Origin: Helichrysum umbraculigerum
Taxonomy: Eukaryota; Streptophyta; Magnoliopsida; Asterales; Asteraceae
Direction: 5' to 3'
DNA: 64,000 nucleotides
NCBI GenBank assembly: GCA_949592205.1
Contig: CATIUR010000004.1
Span: forward strand, 96,556,337 to 96,620,336
Shown here one piece after another: positions 1 through 11,221 of the stretch (positions are counted from its first letter, which is position 1; each line of letters opens with the position of its first letter). The notes beneath the pieces are model-generated. The model was not told the origin of the DNA and ran no database searches. It saw only the letters and a list, made by a program, of their open reading frames with translations. The translations under genes were made by a program, and so were the position numbers.

Positions 1-1782
1 GTTGTTCCTCCAGTCAATGAGGCAGATTTAGTTGATGCTGCTGTAGCTCAAGATTTGGAGGATATTGAGCAAGTTGGAGAGGTTCCAGCTGAGGAATCTG
101 ATGGTGGTGTTACACCACCTGATTCTCCAGGTGATGTACCACCTCCAGATGCATTGGATGGAATACAGTTGGCTGATCCTCGACGCTTTAAGCGTATTTT
201 GAGAAGGATTTCTGCGGGGCGTGTTCATGTACCGCCTAATCTTGGAAAGCGACCAGCTGGGTCTTCTCCGTCTTATGCTAATTTACCATTGAGAAGACGC
301 CAGCGAACAGGAATTACCATTCAGGAGCCTGGTCACCAAGATCAACAACAACAACAACCGCCTACTGCGATGCTTCAGCAGTTACTTGATCAGATAACTC
401 AGATGAACAAGCGTTTTGATGATCAGGCTGCCGTGATTGAAGCTCAAGCTGCTCAAATAAAAGATTTGGAGATAAAAGCAGCTCATGTGCAGGAGTTGCA
501 GCTAGAATTGAAAGATGTGCAGTCTAGGTTGTTAGAATTGGAAGCGGTTACTGTTGTTTCGGGGGAGGAAGGTCAGAGAACCTTAGAAACAAATGTAACC
601 CCTCCCCCAGAATCCGAAAATGTAAATCCAGATTCTATTAATGAAAACATTGCTTTGGATTATTTCGTTGATGTTCCAGGACAACCGAGACCCATTTCGG
701 TTGATTATTCGAATGTTAATCTCACATACATTCAGAGTTTGATAAATCCGGATGATGAAGAAGATAAATCAGTTGATCCGGATGATATAGAGATGGATGC
801 TGAGGTTCCAGGGTCAGACGAAGAATATTTGGTTAATCCTCATCAGGAACCAGCACCTGAGCGAGAATCGGAACCAGTTCAGAAACAACCGGCTCAACCG
901 TATGATTTTGATGCACCGATCATTGAGTCCGATGATTCTGATGATGACCAAGAGCCTCAAACAGATACTACTCAGGAACAACCAACTGCTGAATCTGTTC
1001 CTGAACAAGCGCAACCGTCTACATCTTCAGAGCGCCCGATGTTTCGAAAGCTCAAGCCTGAATTGAAGATTTGCAAAACATATCAGGTTCGAGGTGATTT
1101 GACTGGATTAATCAGAAGTTGGAAGTTTGATGAAGTCAACTTTCTGATTCTTATTAAGCGAAGAGATGGAGTACAGTATTTTCGACCGAGATTTAACTGT
1201 ATTAGCACGCTGCCGAAGGAAGAATTGAATCGTCTTGCTCAACTGAATATTGTTAACCACACTGATGATTTTCGTGGTAACATGTTTCAGAAGATTCTTA
1301 GAAAAGATATCTACAGCAAGAAGTATTTGTGGGTTATACCAGAGCTGGGAGTTCGTTATTCATACAAGAAAAAGTTGGATTCAAGAACTCAGCAACCGAT
1401 TGTGAAGTATCATTATCCTCCAGCTGCTAGTCAGAAAACTGTGCCTTTGCAGTCATTACCACTTGATTTTCTGAAAAGATTACGATATTGGTGGTTTGAT
1501 TCTGTTACTCAAGAAGCAGTCATTGAATATCTTTCGGTTGAAGATCCAGTGATTGAGAAGGGTAATTGGAGTTTATCTGCTAAGTATGGAAGAACGCTTC
1601 GCGTTTTTGATCCGATCAGCCTTATCAATTTGACGAAGAAAGATTTGAAAGCTCTTCACAAAAGTAAGATGGAGTATCATCGTTATGATCAAGAAGAAGC
1701 TTCAAAGTTCGAGAAGGTGGTCGAGATTTGTGTTCGAGTGGGTATTCATGCTGGTGGAGTGTTTCCACCAGGTTGGGTTTAA
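1..1782 (+). CDS. Third ORF (post-pol) of Ty1/copia element copia-1, 5' end outside window
   Basis: The frame is open from base 1 and has no ATG near 55, so the true start lies outside the window. It ends at a stop just before a polypurine tract and LTR. Visible parts in order: acidic N-terminal piece, Q-rich stretch, a coiled coil of about 60 residues with heptad-like AQAAQIKDLE-type sequence (roughly nt 365-550), a long acidic linker, and a basic C-terminal domain from about nt 1060 to the end. That last domain is clearly homologous to the end of the 892-codon ORF at 14654-17332, both closing with GIHAGG and FPPGWV. The position downstream of pol matches the additional ORF of Sirevirus-type copia elements. 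No signal peptide or membrane segment is visible, so an envelope label is not supported. Function unknown. Confidence 0.8.
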   Translation, partial: VVPPVNEADLVDAAVAQDLEDIEQVGEVPAEESDGGVTPPDSPGDVPPPDALDGIQLADPRRFKRILRRISAGRVHVPPNLGKRPAGSSPSYANLPLRRRQRTGITIQEPGHQDQQQQQPPTAMLQQLLDQITQMNKRFDDQAAVIEAQAAQIKDLEIKAAHVQELQLELKDVQSRLLELEAVTVVSGEEGQRTLETNVTPPPESENVNPDSINENIALDYFVDVPGQPRPISVDYSNVNLTYIQSLINPDDEEDKSVDPDDIEMDAEVPGSDEEYLVNPHQEPAPERESEPVQKQPAQPYDFDAPIIESDDSDDDQEPQTDTTQEQPTAESVPEQAQPSTSSERPMFRKLKPELKICKTYQVRGDLTGLIRSWKFDEVNFLILIKRRDGVQYFRPRFNCISTLPKEELNRLAQLNIVNHTDDFRGNMFQKILRKDIYSKKYLWVIPELGVRYSYKKKLDSRTQQPIVKYHYPPAASQKTVPLQSLPLDFLKRLRYWWFDSVTQEAVIEYLSVEDPVIEKGNWSLSAKYGRTLRVFDPISLINLTKKDLKALHKSKMEYHRYDQEEASKFEKVVEICVRVGIHAGGVFPPGWV

Positions 1783-1810
1783 ACTGAAGATGTTTTTGAA
1801 GACCAAGCTG

Positions 1811-1826
1811 AAGACACGGGGGAGTT
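1811..1826 (+). other. Polypurine tract of copia-1
   Basis: A purine-rich run (AAGACACGGGGGAGTT) directly abuts the LTR start TGTTGATAC. The same tract, reverse-complemented, precedes the 3' LTR of copia-2 at 14598-14614, so the two elements share their plus-strand priming site. Confidence 0.8.
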
Positions 1827-1871
1827 TGTTGATACATGTTTGTGTGTCTGTCAGTTGGTCTATTGAGTTGT

Positions 1872-2027
1872 AAGTGTCGTTAGTTAGTTTTATTAGAAAA
1901 GTCATTTTCTGTATTAGCGACACTTAAGTTTAGCATTAGGCGACACTTGCCTTAGTGACGCATAGCGACACTTAGGTAAGTGACGCATGAGGGCGGCGAC
2001 ATGCGACACTTCCCAAGTGACGCATGT
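1872..2027 (+). repeat. Short palindromic motif array, GCGACACTT/AAGTGACGC type, in copia-1 LTR
   Basis: Repeated cores GCGACACTT, AAGTGTCG and AAGTGACGCA alternate in both orientations and can pair with each other. The same cores are dense in the gypsy-1 LTR (31524-31862) and the gypsy-2 LTRs (50360-50718 and 58275-58633). The array lies just upstream of the TATA box. See findings. Confidence 0.75.
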
Positions 2028-2043
2028 CTGCCGATTTTGTTAG

Positions 2044-2050
2044 TATAAAT
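2044..2050 (+). promoter_or_regulatory. Candidate TATA box of copia-1 LTR
   Basis: TATAAAT in the middle of the LTR, followed by about 195 bp of LTR. This is a reasonable U3/R position. It is assigned from sequence alone. Confidence 0.5.
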
Positions 2051-2246
2051 TGAAACCTACGGGTTTTCGGCTAGGGTTGACGAAACCCTAGCACCATTTG
2101 TCGACTAAGCACTTCTGTAAACAGTTCCAATACGATTTACAAGCTAATATACTCGTTTACTTTGATTAATCATTGTTTTCGGTTTGAGTTTATTACTTGT
2201 TTGTGTAATTGATTGATTCCGCCAATCTATTACTATCGATCAACAC

Positions 2247-2930
2247 TCAGATCCACATCCAGGGGGCACTCTCAATGGCCATGAGTTCATGGGCCAATCG
2301 GAAGGCACCATCAATGGTGGCTTGGTTTGACGAGGCGACGTTCCCCCGGACAGGTTCCGGAAGACCGCGGATGTATTTTCTGATCTTGTCAGACTCGGTG
2401 CTGACCATGGCTGGGCGAAGGATGGTAAGCTGTTGGAATCTGGCGGTGTATCCGTCAATATTAGTACCCTGCAACTTTAGGTGCCAGAATTCTTCCTCCA
2501 ACTTTTGGAGTTGTTCGATTGGGCAATACTTAGCAGTGAGCATATTCTTCACCTCTTCCCAAGGTAGCAAGTAGGCGGTGTCGATACCCACAGACTGGGC
2601 ATACGAGTTCCACCAAGAGAGGGCATCATCTTCTAGGGTGCAGGTGGCAAATTTGACTTTGTCATCCTCCGCACATTTGCTGATGCGGAAGACAATTTCC
2701 ATCCTCTCGAACCATCTGACCAGCCCGATGGCTCCTTCAGTTCCCTTGAAGCTTGAGGGTTTGCAGTTCTGGAAATCCTTGTAGGAACAAGGCTTAGCGG
2801 CGGTGGTTTCAGCTGTATCGCTGTTTCTCCAGGAGTTCTGTGAAGTATTCCGAGCCAAGGCTTCAGTCACAGCCTGAGTGATGAGTGACATAAGCTGAGC
2901 GTCGGAGTATGGTCTCGTCTTGGGTGGCAT
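2247..2930 (-). pseudogene. gag: Truncated Ty3/gypsy gag of gypsy-1
   Basis: This is the N-terminal 220 or so residues of a capsid polyprotein. It starts at ATG with MPPKTRPYSDAQ, nearly the same as the gag-pol start of gypsy-2. The retrotransposon gag core is visible (RWFERME, DDALSWWNSY, FRISKCAEDDK), as is the GYTARFQQLTILRP segment. The frame runs into the copia-1 LTR after AHELMAIE, and the last few codons and stop come from the junction. Zinc knuckles and all of pol are lost from the window. The intact gypsy-2 counterpart is about 1471 codons. Confidence 0.9.
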
Positions 2931-3238
2931 GATTCTTCAATAAAAGAAATGAAGATACATGAGATTTTGTAAGAAAGTTGTATTTATCACAGATGTTTAT
3001 GTATAAAAGCGGTAATACACAACATCAATATGAAAATGGCAATTAATATAACTTGGAACAGTAGGAATATTTGATAGATAATACGAGTTCAAAAGGTTAC
3101 ATCCCATGGATGTATTACAAAAGGTGTCGGGAATTGTTACATCCGACCGAATTATAGAGTGGCGCTTAGATAGTTATTAGATTACAAGATAGATTACAAG
3201 ACAAGGACTACTCTAGTCTCGACGTATATCAATCTGTT

Positions 3239-3683
3239 CCATCATTTTAACAAGACGATCCACAATATTTGCAAGTCTGCTGGCTTGTCGGGCGTTATCT
3301 TCTGCCAGGACTAGTCATTGCACTAAACTGCGAACGTATTCCTCTGCTTCCCGTGAGCGTTGCTCACATTCTTCTAGCCTCTGTTGCAAAAGGGCGGTTT
3401 CTACGCTTATCTCCACGTTTTTAATGGTGGTTTCGTGGTCCTCGGAGACTTGGTTGATGCGCTCGAGGGATGTAAGTCTCCAGTTTTCGTTGGTTTCTTG
3501 GAGTTCGATGTCATTGGTGTAAAACCGTTGTTCGTGACGGTGTAGCCTAGCAGCTAAACCCGGTAGAGTGAAGTGCGCGGGATATGGGCCAGCTCGAGGC
3601 AACCTAGGGTTCCTCCTAGCTACCCTCAGGTTTTGAGATCCATAAGGATGAGATTGCGATGAATTGTATGGTGTGTTTGCCAT
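3239..3683 (-). pseudogene. Small coiled-coil ORF upstream of gag in gypsy-1
   Basis: The main ORF covers 3315-3683 (122 codons, start MANTPYNSSQSHP). It aligns with the 130-codon ORF at 52212-52604 in gypsy-2: a basic N-terminus (VARRNPRLPRAGPY), a conserved ETNENWRLTSLERI block, then a heptad-rich tail. Compared with gypsy-2 it has lost about 10 codons in the tail. After the TGA the same frame continues about 24 codons with sequence shared with gypsy-2 (LAEDNARQASRLAN). It lies between PBS and gag. I do not recognise the family and its function is unknown. Confidence 0.65.
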
Positions 3684-3998
3684 TCTGAGACAAAGCGTTA
3701 AAGAAAGTGAGGCCTATCTATGTATATATATAATAATATCACATAATAGTCTAGGGTGTCTATCACAGACATGTTTGAGTCTCGGTTCTCTCGAGGTCAG
3801 ATTCAAATAGTGTATCCCCTTTCAACATAATCGTTTCAGACCTTACATCATCTTTCCTTAATTGTACATAGTTGATCAGGCTATGTTAAATTAAAGTCGT
3901 ATGCTGTAATTCCTGAACCAGTCATGCCTAATAAAGAAATACTGCCTAACGGTCATAGTCTAGGCCCACTAAATGCAACCTAGTTCACTATAACCTTA

Positions 3999-4011
3999 GG
4001 CTCTGATACCA
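3999..4011 (-). other. Primer binding site of gypsy-1 (initiator tRNA-Met type)
   Basis: On the minus strand it reads TGGTATCAGAGCC, the standard complement of the plant initiator tRNA-Met 3' end. It starts 3 nt after the LTR end (GGTGTTACA). It fixes the orientation and the LTR boundary. Confidence 0.85.
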
Positions 4012-4014
4012 ATC

Positions 4015-4805
4015 TGTAACACCCCAAAATTTACTGTTTAGCAGAAGCATACATTGGGTGTTACTAATCAAATATCAAAGCACACAAGATATAGAAAACG
4101 ACTCTATATGCGTCGTTTTAACAAAATATATTAATATATGAAATGTTTACAACATTTAAAGCTGTACATAGCTCGTGTTCGATTAAATGAGAGATTTCAG
4201 TACATAAGTACTTGTACAAAATATACTAATGCAAGAAAATCTCTAATGTCTGCATGCTGACTCGAGCTATAGTAATCCTGAGGCAGTCCAATCTACTGTT
4301 GGGTACCTGTGATACATGCTAAAATGGGTCAGCTAAAAGCTGGTGAGCTCACAGGTTTGAAATCAGATAATATCGTATGAACCGCAAGATTTAAGTAATG
4401 ATTTGAATCCAACAAATAAATAGTAATGTATACAGCCATGAGCACATAGTCTGAGCTTAACTCGAGGGTCGGGTCCCATATAGAGAATTCCGAGCGAGGT
4501 GCCTCCACGAGTGCCTAATCTACACTCGTCTGAACAATTATTAGTACATCCGTTTACCCATTCAGTGCATGCTAACCCGGACGAGGAGGGGCAATCCTAT
4601 ATGGTACCATATACTAATAATCACACTACAATGTATTACCAAACTACACTGACGGAGGACTTTGAAATGACTAATTGAAAACAACTCATGTAGTATATTG
4701 AAAAGTTGTACTTGCGTTCACATGTTAAAAATAAGCATTGAATCACACCCCTGAGTGAAAACGGTAAAAAGAGGGGCTATGAGACTCACCTGAGTCTTGA
4801 AGCGT
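4015..4805 (-). repeat. 5' LTR of gypsy-1, distal (PBS-side) part
   Basis: The LTR end on the plus strand reads TGTAACACCCC; on the minus strand it closes in GGTGTTACA. The remainder of the same LTR is 31021-32809, split by Athila-1 with AGCGT at 4801-4805 and 31016-31020. Total length without the insertion is about 2580 bp. It includes a conserved splice-donor-like and acceptor-like pair (4307-4789). Confidence 0.85.
4307..4789 (-). other. Putative intron inside gypsy-1 LTR/leader
   Basis: On the minus strand ACTCAG|GTGAGT forms a perfect plant 5' splice site, and 483 nt later ATCACAG|GTACCC gives a 3' site. Both junctions and the spacing recur in the solo LTR at 6811-7297 and in gypsy-2. 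Splicing is inferred, not shown. Confidence 0.35.
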
Positions 4806-6092
4806 TGTTGGCGCCCGAACAGGTCGGTGTCGTTAACGATGACTATCCGGGCACCAGAAGTGAGTTTTAAATTTATAAGGCTGGGGCCTAGGGTTACTAC
4901 TATTGCTATTCTACGGGTTAGCAAAGGATAAGTATGACCTAGGATCGTTCTTCAAAGCGCGACGAATTGAAACTAGGAGAATTTAGAGACTTTTATGAAT
5001 TTAACTAGGGCGAAAGAGAGTTGGTTTGGATTTTGGGTTTTCTATTCTAAGATTAAACTAAATTAAATCAGAAATGGAGGTTACTTCAGGCGTTCAGCAG
5101 TTTAAAGTGATTGTCTACTATGAAGTGGTTCAGGTGATATTAAAGCGTGAAGAGTTCCAATGAGGATAATGTGACAACCGTCAATTTAGGACTAAAATTT
5201 AGTGCCTAATCAAGTTCTAATACATGTAATTAGTTATGTGTTAGGCTAATTAATGTATCAATTATCATATATATTGTTGAATATATATCTACACAATTAT
5301 GCGGTTTATTTAAATCATACGAGTTTCAAATCGAATGAATTTCGATACAATAAATACGGACGTTGGTGAACAATTTTATTAAGAAATACAAATATTATCT
5401 AATAACTCAATTTTATTCAGAATCTCATTTATTGTAATATTTCGTATCCAAGTTTTATTACACAATTACTGTATACGAGATTAAAAATACAAACGCGCAA
5501 ACAAATAAAACGAATTTCCCTTTTAAATATCATAAATAGATAACTGGTAAAATTTTACAATAAAATATTTTATAATAATTTATAATTTAAAATGGAAAAT
5601 TTAAACGAATAAAATAAATATTTAACGTTAAATGACTGAGAAAACGAACACCACGCGGAGCACGGGACGGAGACTGCGAGGTGAGGCTTTCACCTACACC
5701 CCACATCTCCTTCATTCTTTCTTTCATTTTCATTCTCCAAAAACACACACACACCAAAAACACTCTCACCAAATTCATACAAAATTTCGGAATCATCAAA
5801 TCCGACAACAAAACTTACATTTTCGGAACCACCATCAAGTGAGGAACAAGATTAACAAAAGCTCTACCATCGTTTTCGGCCTCCATCTTCTTCGATTTGC
5901 ATTTGTAAAGAAATTTCTAAAAACTTAGATTTGTGTAGTTTTATGTAATATTTTGATGTTTTGATGTTTACACAACTTATATATGTCCATTACAAAGATT
6001 AGAACACAGTTTTATAGCTTAAAAACGAGTTTAAATTGAGTTTTGGCCGGAAAAATCGTGAACAGTCGGACTTTCTGGGCTGGTGTTCATCC

Positions 6093-6380
6093 ATGCGACA
6101 CAAGCCTTGTGTCGCATGTTGTGTCGTATTTTGCCCTTTATGTCGCACCTTGTGTCGTATAAATCCTTTAGTGTCGTAACTCATGCGACACAATATTGTG
6201 TCGCACTCTATGTCGCAAACTATGTCGTACTTCTATACGACACAACCACTATGTCGCTATTAAATTAGCATTTCGTATTCGATGCGACACAGTCCCTGTG
6301 TCGTATCCTTGTGTCGCATGACGTCTGCGACACAACCATTGTGTCGCATGTCAAATCTTTGTGTCACATGTTGTGTCGCA
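6093..6380 (+). repeat. Short palindromic motif array, TGCGACACA/TGTGTCGCA type, in gypsy solo LTR
   Basis: At least eight hairpin-capable pairs or half-sites built from TGCGACACA and TGTGTCGCA/TATGTCGCA. One unit, TGCGACACAAGCCTTGTGTCGC, is nearly the same as a unit in the copia-2 leader (13721-13738 and 24220-24240). The array occupies the same relative LTR position as the second-type array in gypsy-2. Confidence 0.85.
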
Positions 6381-6442
6381 AAACACAGAAAAACCAGAAT
6401 TTTGAAGTCAAAGTTACTGTTAAAAAAAAAAAGTCAAATTTA

Positions 6443-6474
6443 CTGTAGCAGTACTGTAGCAGTACTGTAGCAAA
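6443..6474 (+). repeat. 12-bp tandem repeat in solo LTR
   Basis: ACTGTAGCAGT-type unit present three times in tandem, following an A-rich run. A looser ATCAACCAAGTCGTAGTAACTTG repeat (three diverged copies) follows at about 6555-6650. Confidence 0.7.
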
Positions 6475-6810
6475 GTCAACATTTTAGAATTTTTATTATA
6501 TCAACTAAATCACCAACGGGCCGTACACGTTTTCAAAACTTACAAAACAGATTATTCAATCAACCAAGTCGTAGTAACTTGGATAATTTAGTCAATCAAG
6601 TCGTAGTAACTTGAAACAAAACAATTAATCAACCAAATCGTAGTAATTTGGACATATATAATTAAATAACAACTACAAAGGTAGTCTTTCGAGATACCGG
6701 TACAATTAATAACAATCAAGTGTCGTGGACACATTCAGGTTTCAAGTCTTTGGACATCAACTCACAGCTAATTACTTCAAGTTTATTAACTTAAACACTC
6801 CAAGACTCAG

Positions 6811-7297
6811 GTGAGTTTCATGGCCCCATTTTCACTACTTTTACTAGGGGTGTGATATTACTACTTCATTTTGTTTTACAAGTAGAACGCAAGTGCCAAA
6901 CTTCAAATACTACATGAGTTTCAAGCTAATCAATTTAAAGTCCTCCATAGCATAGTCTCTAGTATTTATAGCGTGAATGTTAGTATATGATATCATATAG
7001 GATTGACAATCCTCATCCGGGTTAGCACGCACTAACCGGTCAAACGGATGTATTAGCATTTGGGAAGACGAGTGTGGATTAGACACTCGTAGGAGGCATT
7101 TCAAGTTAGGTTTCCTTAATTGGGCCTGACAAATCAAGTTAAGCTCAGACTATGTGCTCATGGACAGTATAACTTTTATTTTGCTTAATTGCATTTTAAA
7201 TTCAATATAAATCTTGCGGTTCTGACAGCTATACATTGACATACAAACCTGTGAGCTCACCAGCGTTTTCGCTGACCCATTTTAGTATTTATCACAG
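6811..7297 (+). other. Putative intron in gypsy solo LTR
   Basis: Donor ACTCAG|GTGAGT at 6810/6811 and acceptor TTATCACAG|GTACCC at 7297/7298, 487 nt apart, in the same relative place as in gypsy-1 and gypsy-2. Inference from conserved junctions only. Confidence 0.35.
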
Positions 7298-8846
7298 GTA
7301 CCCAGCAGTAGGTTGGCTGCACAAGCAAGAAATATTAGCTCGAGTCAGCATACATACAACTAGAGATTGGACTGCATTATTATGTTTTGTAAAAGTAATT
7401 ATGCTATGTAATCTCTCAATTTCAGGAATCGAGCTAATGTAACTATATTTTGATGTAAACATTTACTTTATCTATACAAGTTTAAAACGACGCATATAGT
7501 GGTCGTTCATTATATCTTATGTGCTTTGTATATTGATTAGTGACACCCAAATCAAGCTTCCGCAAATCATTAAATTTGGGGGTGTCACAGATAAGTTCAT
7601 AAGTTAATGTGAGTTATTACTACAATCCTACTATCGGGCTAACGTGGAGGTGTCCACAATCAGGCAAATAGAATGTCACGTGGGTTGCAGAATATATTAA
7701 AGCATACATCGAAAGTTCTCTCAAGTGCATGCCCATATTATCTAACAGTTAATCTCGAATCCTATTCCCCAATCTCGGTCATCATAGACGTCCGAATCAT
7801 GGCACAGTTTGTTGAATAAACAATCTTGTAAACGGGTTTTACCCTCGTCGGAATAGGTTGGAAGAACTGGTCTAAGCGGTCAGATAAGATGTCATCACTT
7901 ATTCGTATGAATTATCAACATTACTCAAGTATGCAACAAGACAGGGGTGTTTTATATTACAAATAGAAACTTAAGTAATACGTTTGTTAACTGATCCATA
8001 ACACAACTACCTTCGGTCGTTCTTGACTTCCATACGTTTGTACTTTGCCATAAGCATTTCCAGTACTATATCGAAGAACAGTCGAATAGGGGCCGTCATG
8101 TTATTTCACAATAATTAAGGCTAGGTGTATTTTACTAATGCGATAATCCTAAGGCAACAATCAAACAAGAACATGCAATAAGACAATCAAAACAATAGTT
8201 AAACCTAAGCATACAAATGTATTAATTAAATCGAGGATATTCCGAAAGTTGTCTCAAAAATACCGTCTGTCAGAATTAAATCTTAATCTACCTCTATTCC
8301 CATATTCCGTGTCTCTTGGATCCTAATTTGGTCTAGAGAACACCGGCCATGCCGAGCTCAATGATTCAATCAAACATAGTATAACTAAGTGACCTATACC
8401 CTATGAGTTAGCTACGTTCATTTTTGGATAAGGTTTTAGTCACAACATGAGTTGGGTAGATACAATATAATCACAAATTTAAATCTCATAGCATACAATA
8501 TAATCACATATTTAAATCTCTCCTAAACGACTATCATAGCAGACAATTGAGTTATTTAGCTAATCATGGCAATTCTAGCATACATATTTAAATTTATTAA
8601 AGAAGGAACGAACATAATTAAATATGGAAGATAGATTAAAACCTGATAAAGAAATATAATAACTCGTAGCTACAAATGCATCCCGGAGCACCTCCGTACA
8701 AATCTTCCTTACCTAGTTAATTAGCTAGTTTAACTAACCTAGGAAGTATTACAATAAAGAAAGAAAAGAATGGATGGTGAGAAAATGTGAAATATGCTAG
8801 AATGTGTGCATATATTGGTGTATCTTTCAAATGAACCTAGGCAACC

Positions 8847-8854
8847 TATTTATA
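8847..8854 (-). promoter_or_regulatory. Candidate TATA box, Athila-1 3' LTR
   Basis: On the minus strand CCTATAAATAGG. The GC-rich repeat (about 8990-9065) lies 130-210 bp upstream in U3. The same arrangement occurs at 30288-30295 in the 5' LTR. Confidence 0.6.
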
Positions 8855-9573
8855 GGTGAGCTTTGGCTCACATTAGCACCATGAGGTGCATGTTAGAAAG
8901 CTTTCCAAAATTGGTGTGTACAACACGAAAAGTAGGCGCACCGGGTACCGTACAACACGAAAAGTAGGCGCACCAGGTACCAAAAGTTACCAAAACGGAA
9001 ACCGGGGCAGGGCATTGGTGGCCGGAAGTGGTGGGGGTCCAGCCGGCGGCGGTGGGCCCACCCCCGCCCAGTTGCGTCGTTTGTTGCTTTGTTTCTTGAT
9101 TCGTGCGTGTTTTCTTCGTTATACGTCCGTTTGAGTTGATTCTTTTTTTGTTGGATTCGTAATTCAAAAACGAAGATTTTGACATAAGTTAGGCCCTGAA
9201 ATGAGGTCCCTAGCTCCAGATATTGCGTACGGATCATTTGGATCTTCCGGCGGGCGCAAAATCTTCATTTTTCACCCTTTTTGGTTGATTCTTCTTCTGT
9301 TGGATTCGAATTTTAAAAACGAACATCTTGGAAATATTGGATGTTGATGGAGGGCACTTTAGTCTTGAAATCTCGTTTTTAAGCCTTGAATCTTCAAACG
9401 TATGTGGAATCTTCGTTTCTCGGCCGTTTTACTTGATTTTTATCGTGCAACCTTGTTTTGACCATCTTGGCATAATGTTACTGATTTGTGCGGTTTTTGA
9501 GTTAATATGCCAAGAATCATTCCAGAATGAGAGAGATATCGGTACTAAAAACGTGACTTTTTACACGATATCA

Positions 9574-11221
9574 AGTATGCCACACTTAGAATTTTGCTTG
9601 TCCTCAAGCAAGTCTTCATCAAATCTGGAAAAAGCTGGAGGGGTGTCTTCGTATTTCGGAGAACTTTGGTTCCTGCAGGGTTGGTAAAAAGATTTCGGAC
9701 GAAGTTCCATCCCTTGATGTTCCCCCAAACTTTTGGTTCTAGCAAGCTTTCTTTTCAATCTTCATAAATGTAAGATATACATGACCGGGGCCCTCACAGG
9801 TGGTCACTCAATTCACTCAAGTGTATCGGGTTTCCTAACTTCTAAATCACTCAGGGCCAGTCATGTAGCTCTTCTATTGTCTTAGGCTTGGTCGAGAATC
9901 AAATCTATAATATCTGAATGAGGACTTTGCAAATTATCCCTAGACATTCGAAAAAGGGTGAAGACGGTGTATGGGATAAGGGTTTTGGTAGGTGGTTTAA
10001 ATTGGAGTTTAATATAGCCTAAGAGTTGTCTGTGATGACTTGTCTTTGACGTTTCTAAGATAGTACCTCTTTATGAATTTTTCTCTTTGAGAGCCTCCTT
10101 TTCGTAATTCTTTCTTGTTTTGAATAACATTTCCCTCGGCTTTAAATGATCCTTGGGTCTTTTAGCTTTTTTATTTCTTCGACAGCTTTGTTCGTGCTTT
10201 CTTTGGAGTCCTTGTAGAACTTCGTTTCTTGCAATGTTTCGCTGACAGAACAGAAACTTAGGCTATGGCCAAGAGATGTAAAGAAAGGGTTGGTTTTTGA
10301 AGTGAGTATTTGAAACGAAAAGGCTAAGGCTCAACAGGTTTTCTAAATGATCCTCAATGCCAAAAATGGGCATTGGCAGGGTTAGTCTTGAAAACGGGGG
10401 TTTTACGAGAGGGTTCTATCCTAGTGAATGTCAAGATCCTCTAATTGCACCTTCGTCACGTATGACGCTCACTTTTGTAGTTTCGAATTGCATTCATCGA
10501 GCAACATCTGACTCAAGAAGGCATACATCGGCACACTCACAAACGAATAAGTGAAGCATTTAAAGTGAATGCTTTTGTATGGCTCAAAATTCCTCACTTA
10601 ATTTTGGTGGTTTTGTGCCTACTCATGCGATTGCTTGTTTGAAACTCAGTTTGGAAATTTATCAAAGAGTTTTACCTGTCGTAGTCGTTTTGCCAAACCA
10701 TTCGGATTTTTGTTGACCGAAAATACCCTTTTTGGGCTTTCCATGAAAAATTTTTGAAAATTTTTGCTGAAAATATGAGTTTTTGCTAAGAAGTTTGATC
10801 AAACGTTTATGTTGCAATACAGTAGTGAATGCTACTGCTATCCCACACTTAAAAGAACATTGTCCCTAATGTTCTCTAAGTTAGGTTAATCCCACACTTA
10901 GGGTTTTAATACGGATCAATATTTTCAAAGTTATTCTCCATTTGTGGGTAATAATCCCACACTTAGAGTTTTTCTTAAAATTCTTGTGTGGTTCAAGCAA
11001 AGTAAGGTTAGAAGAGATACTTCCTTGCGCTACGTGTGATGCCATTGGATTTAAAGGACCGGGTTCAAGTGTATGTGAATTTGCTGGAGATGGACCAGGC
11101 TCATTAAGAATGAACTTGTTCCGCAAATTCTATTTTCAACTCTGCATAGTACACATCCTTCATAAGACACAAATGTTAATACGAGTTAATACTAAACATA
11201 AATAATAATAACTAAAAGTAG
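9574..11221 (-). other. Non-coding 3' region of Athila-1 between small ORF and 3' LTR
   Basis: No credible ORF. The minus strand contains repeated TAAGTGTGGGA-like tracts (near 9580, 10840, 10890, 10950), the last of which abuts the LTR as its polypurine-like tract. Several blocks match the corresponding region of Athila-2 (43876-46297), such as GGTGGTCACTCAATTCACTC and CTCTAATTGCACC-like segments. This suggests conserved cis-acting sequence. Confidence 0.6.

Larger units (their letters stand above)
1827..2245 (+). repeat. 3' LTR of copia-1 (419 bp)
   Basis: It begins TGTTGATACATG and ends ATCGATCAACA, so it has TG...CA ends. Its first 35 bases closely match the start of the copia-2 LTR (TGTTGGTACATC and the following TGTGTGTCTGTCAGTTGG). 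It is inserted in the gag of gypsy-1, whose reading frame resumes on the other strand at 2246. The flanking CTCAG (2246-2250) is the candidate target duplication; its partner lies outside the window. Confidence 0.85.
5170..7589 (+). mobile_element. Solo LTR of a Tekay-type gypsy element (2420 bp)
   Basis: Begins TGTGACAACCG, ends GGGGGTGTCACA, and is flanked by perfect GATAA duplications (5165-5169 and 7590-7594). The empty site is seen in the other Athila-1 LTR near 29000. Its ends and layout match the gypsy-2 LTRs. No internal sequence is present, so it is a solo LTR left by LTR-LTR recombination. It carries a dense motif array (6093-6380), short tandem repeats and a putative intron (6811-7297). 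Confidence 0.95.
4806..9573 (-). repeat. 3' LTR of Athila-1, split by a solo LTR
   Basis: Homologous to 28642-31015 after removing 5170-7594. Plus-strand ends are TGTTGGCGCCC (left) and GATATCA (right). Length without the insertion is about 2.34 kb, against 2374 bp for the 5' LTR. Visible differences include a replaced stretch of about 30 bp near 8460. TATA candidate on the minus strand at 8847-8854. Confidence 0.9.

Noticed and set aside
2247..2784. Plus-strand frames at 2209-2574 and 2578-2784
   Set aside because: Antisense shadows of the minus-strand gag of gypsy-1.
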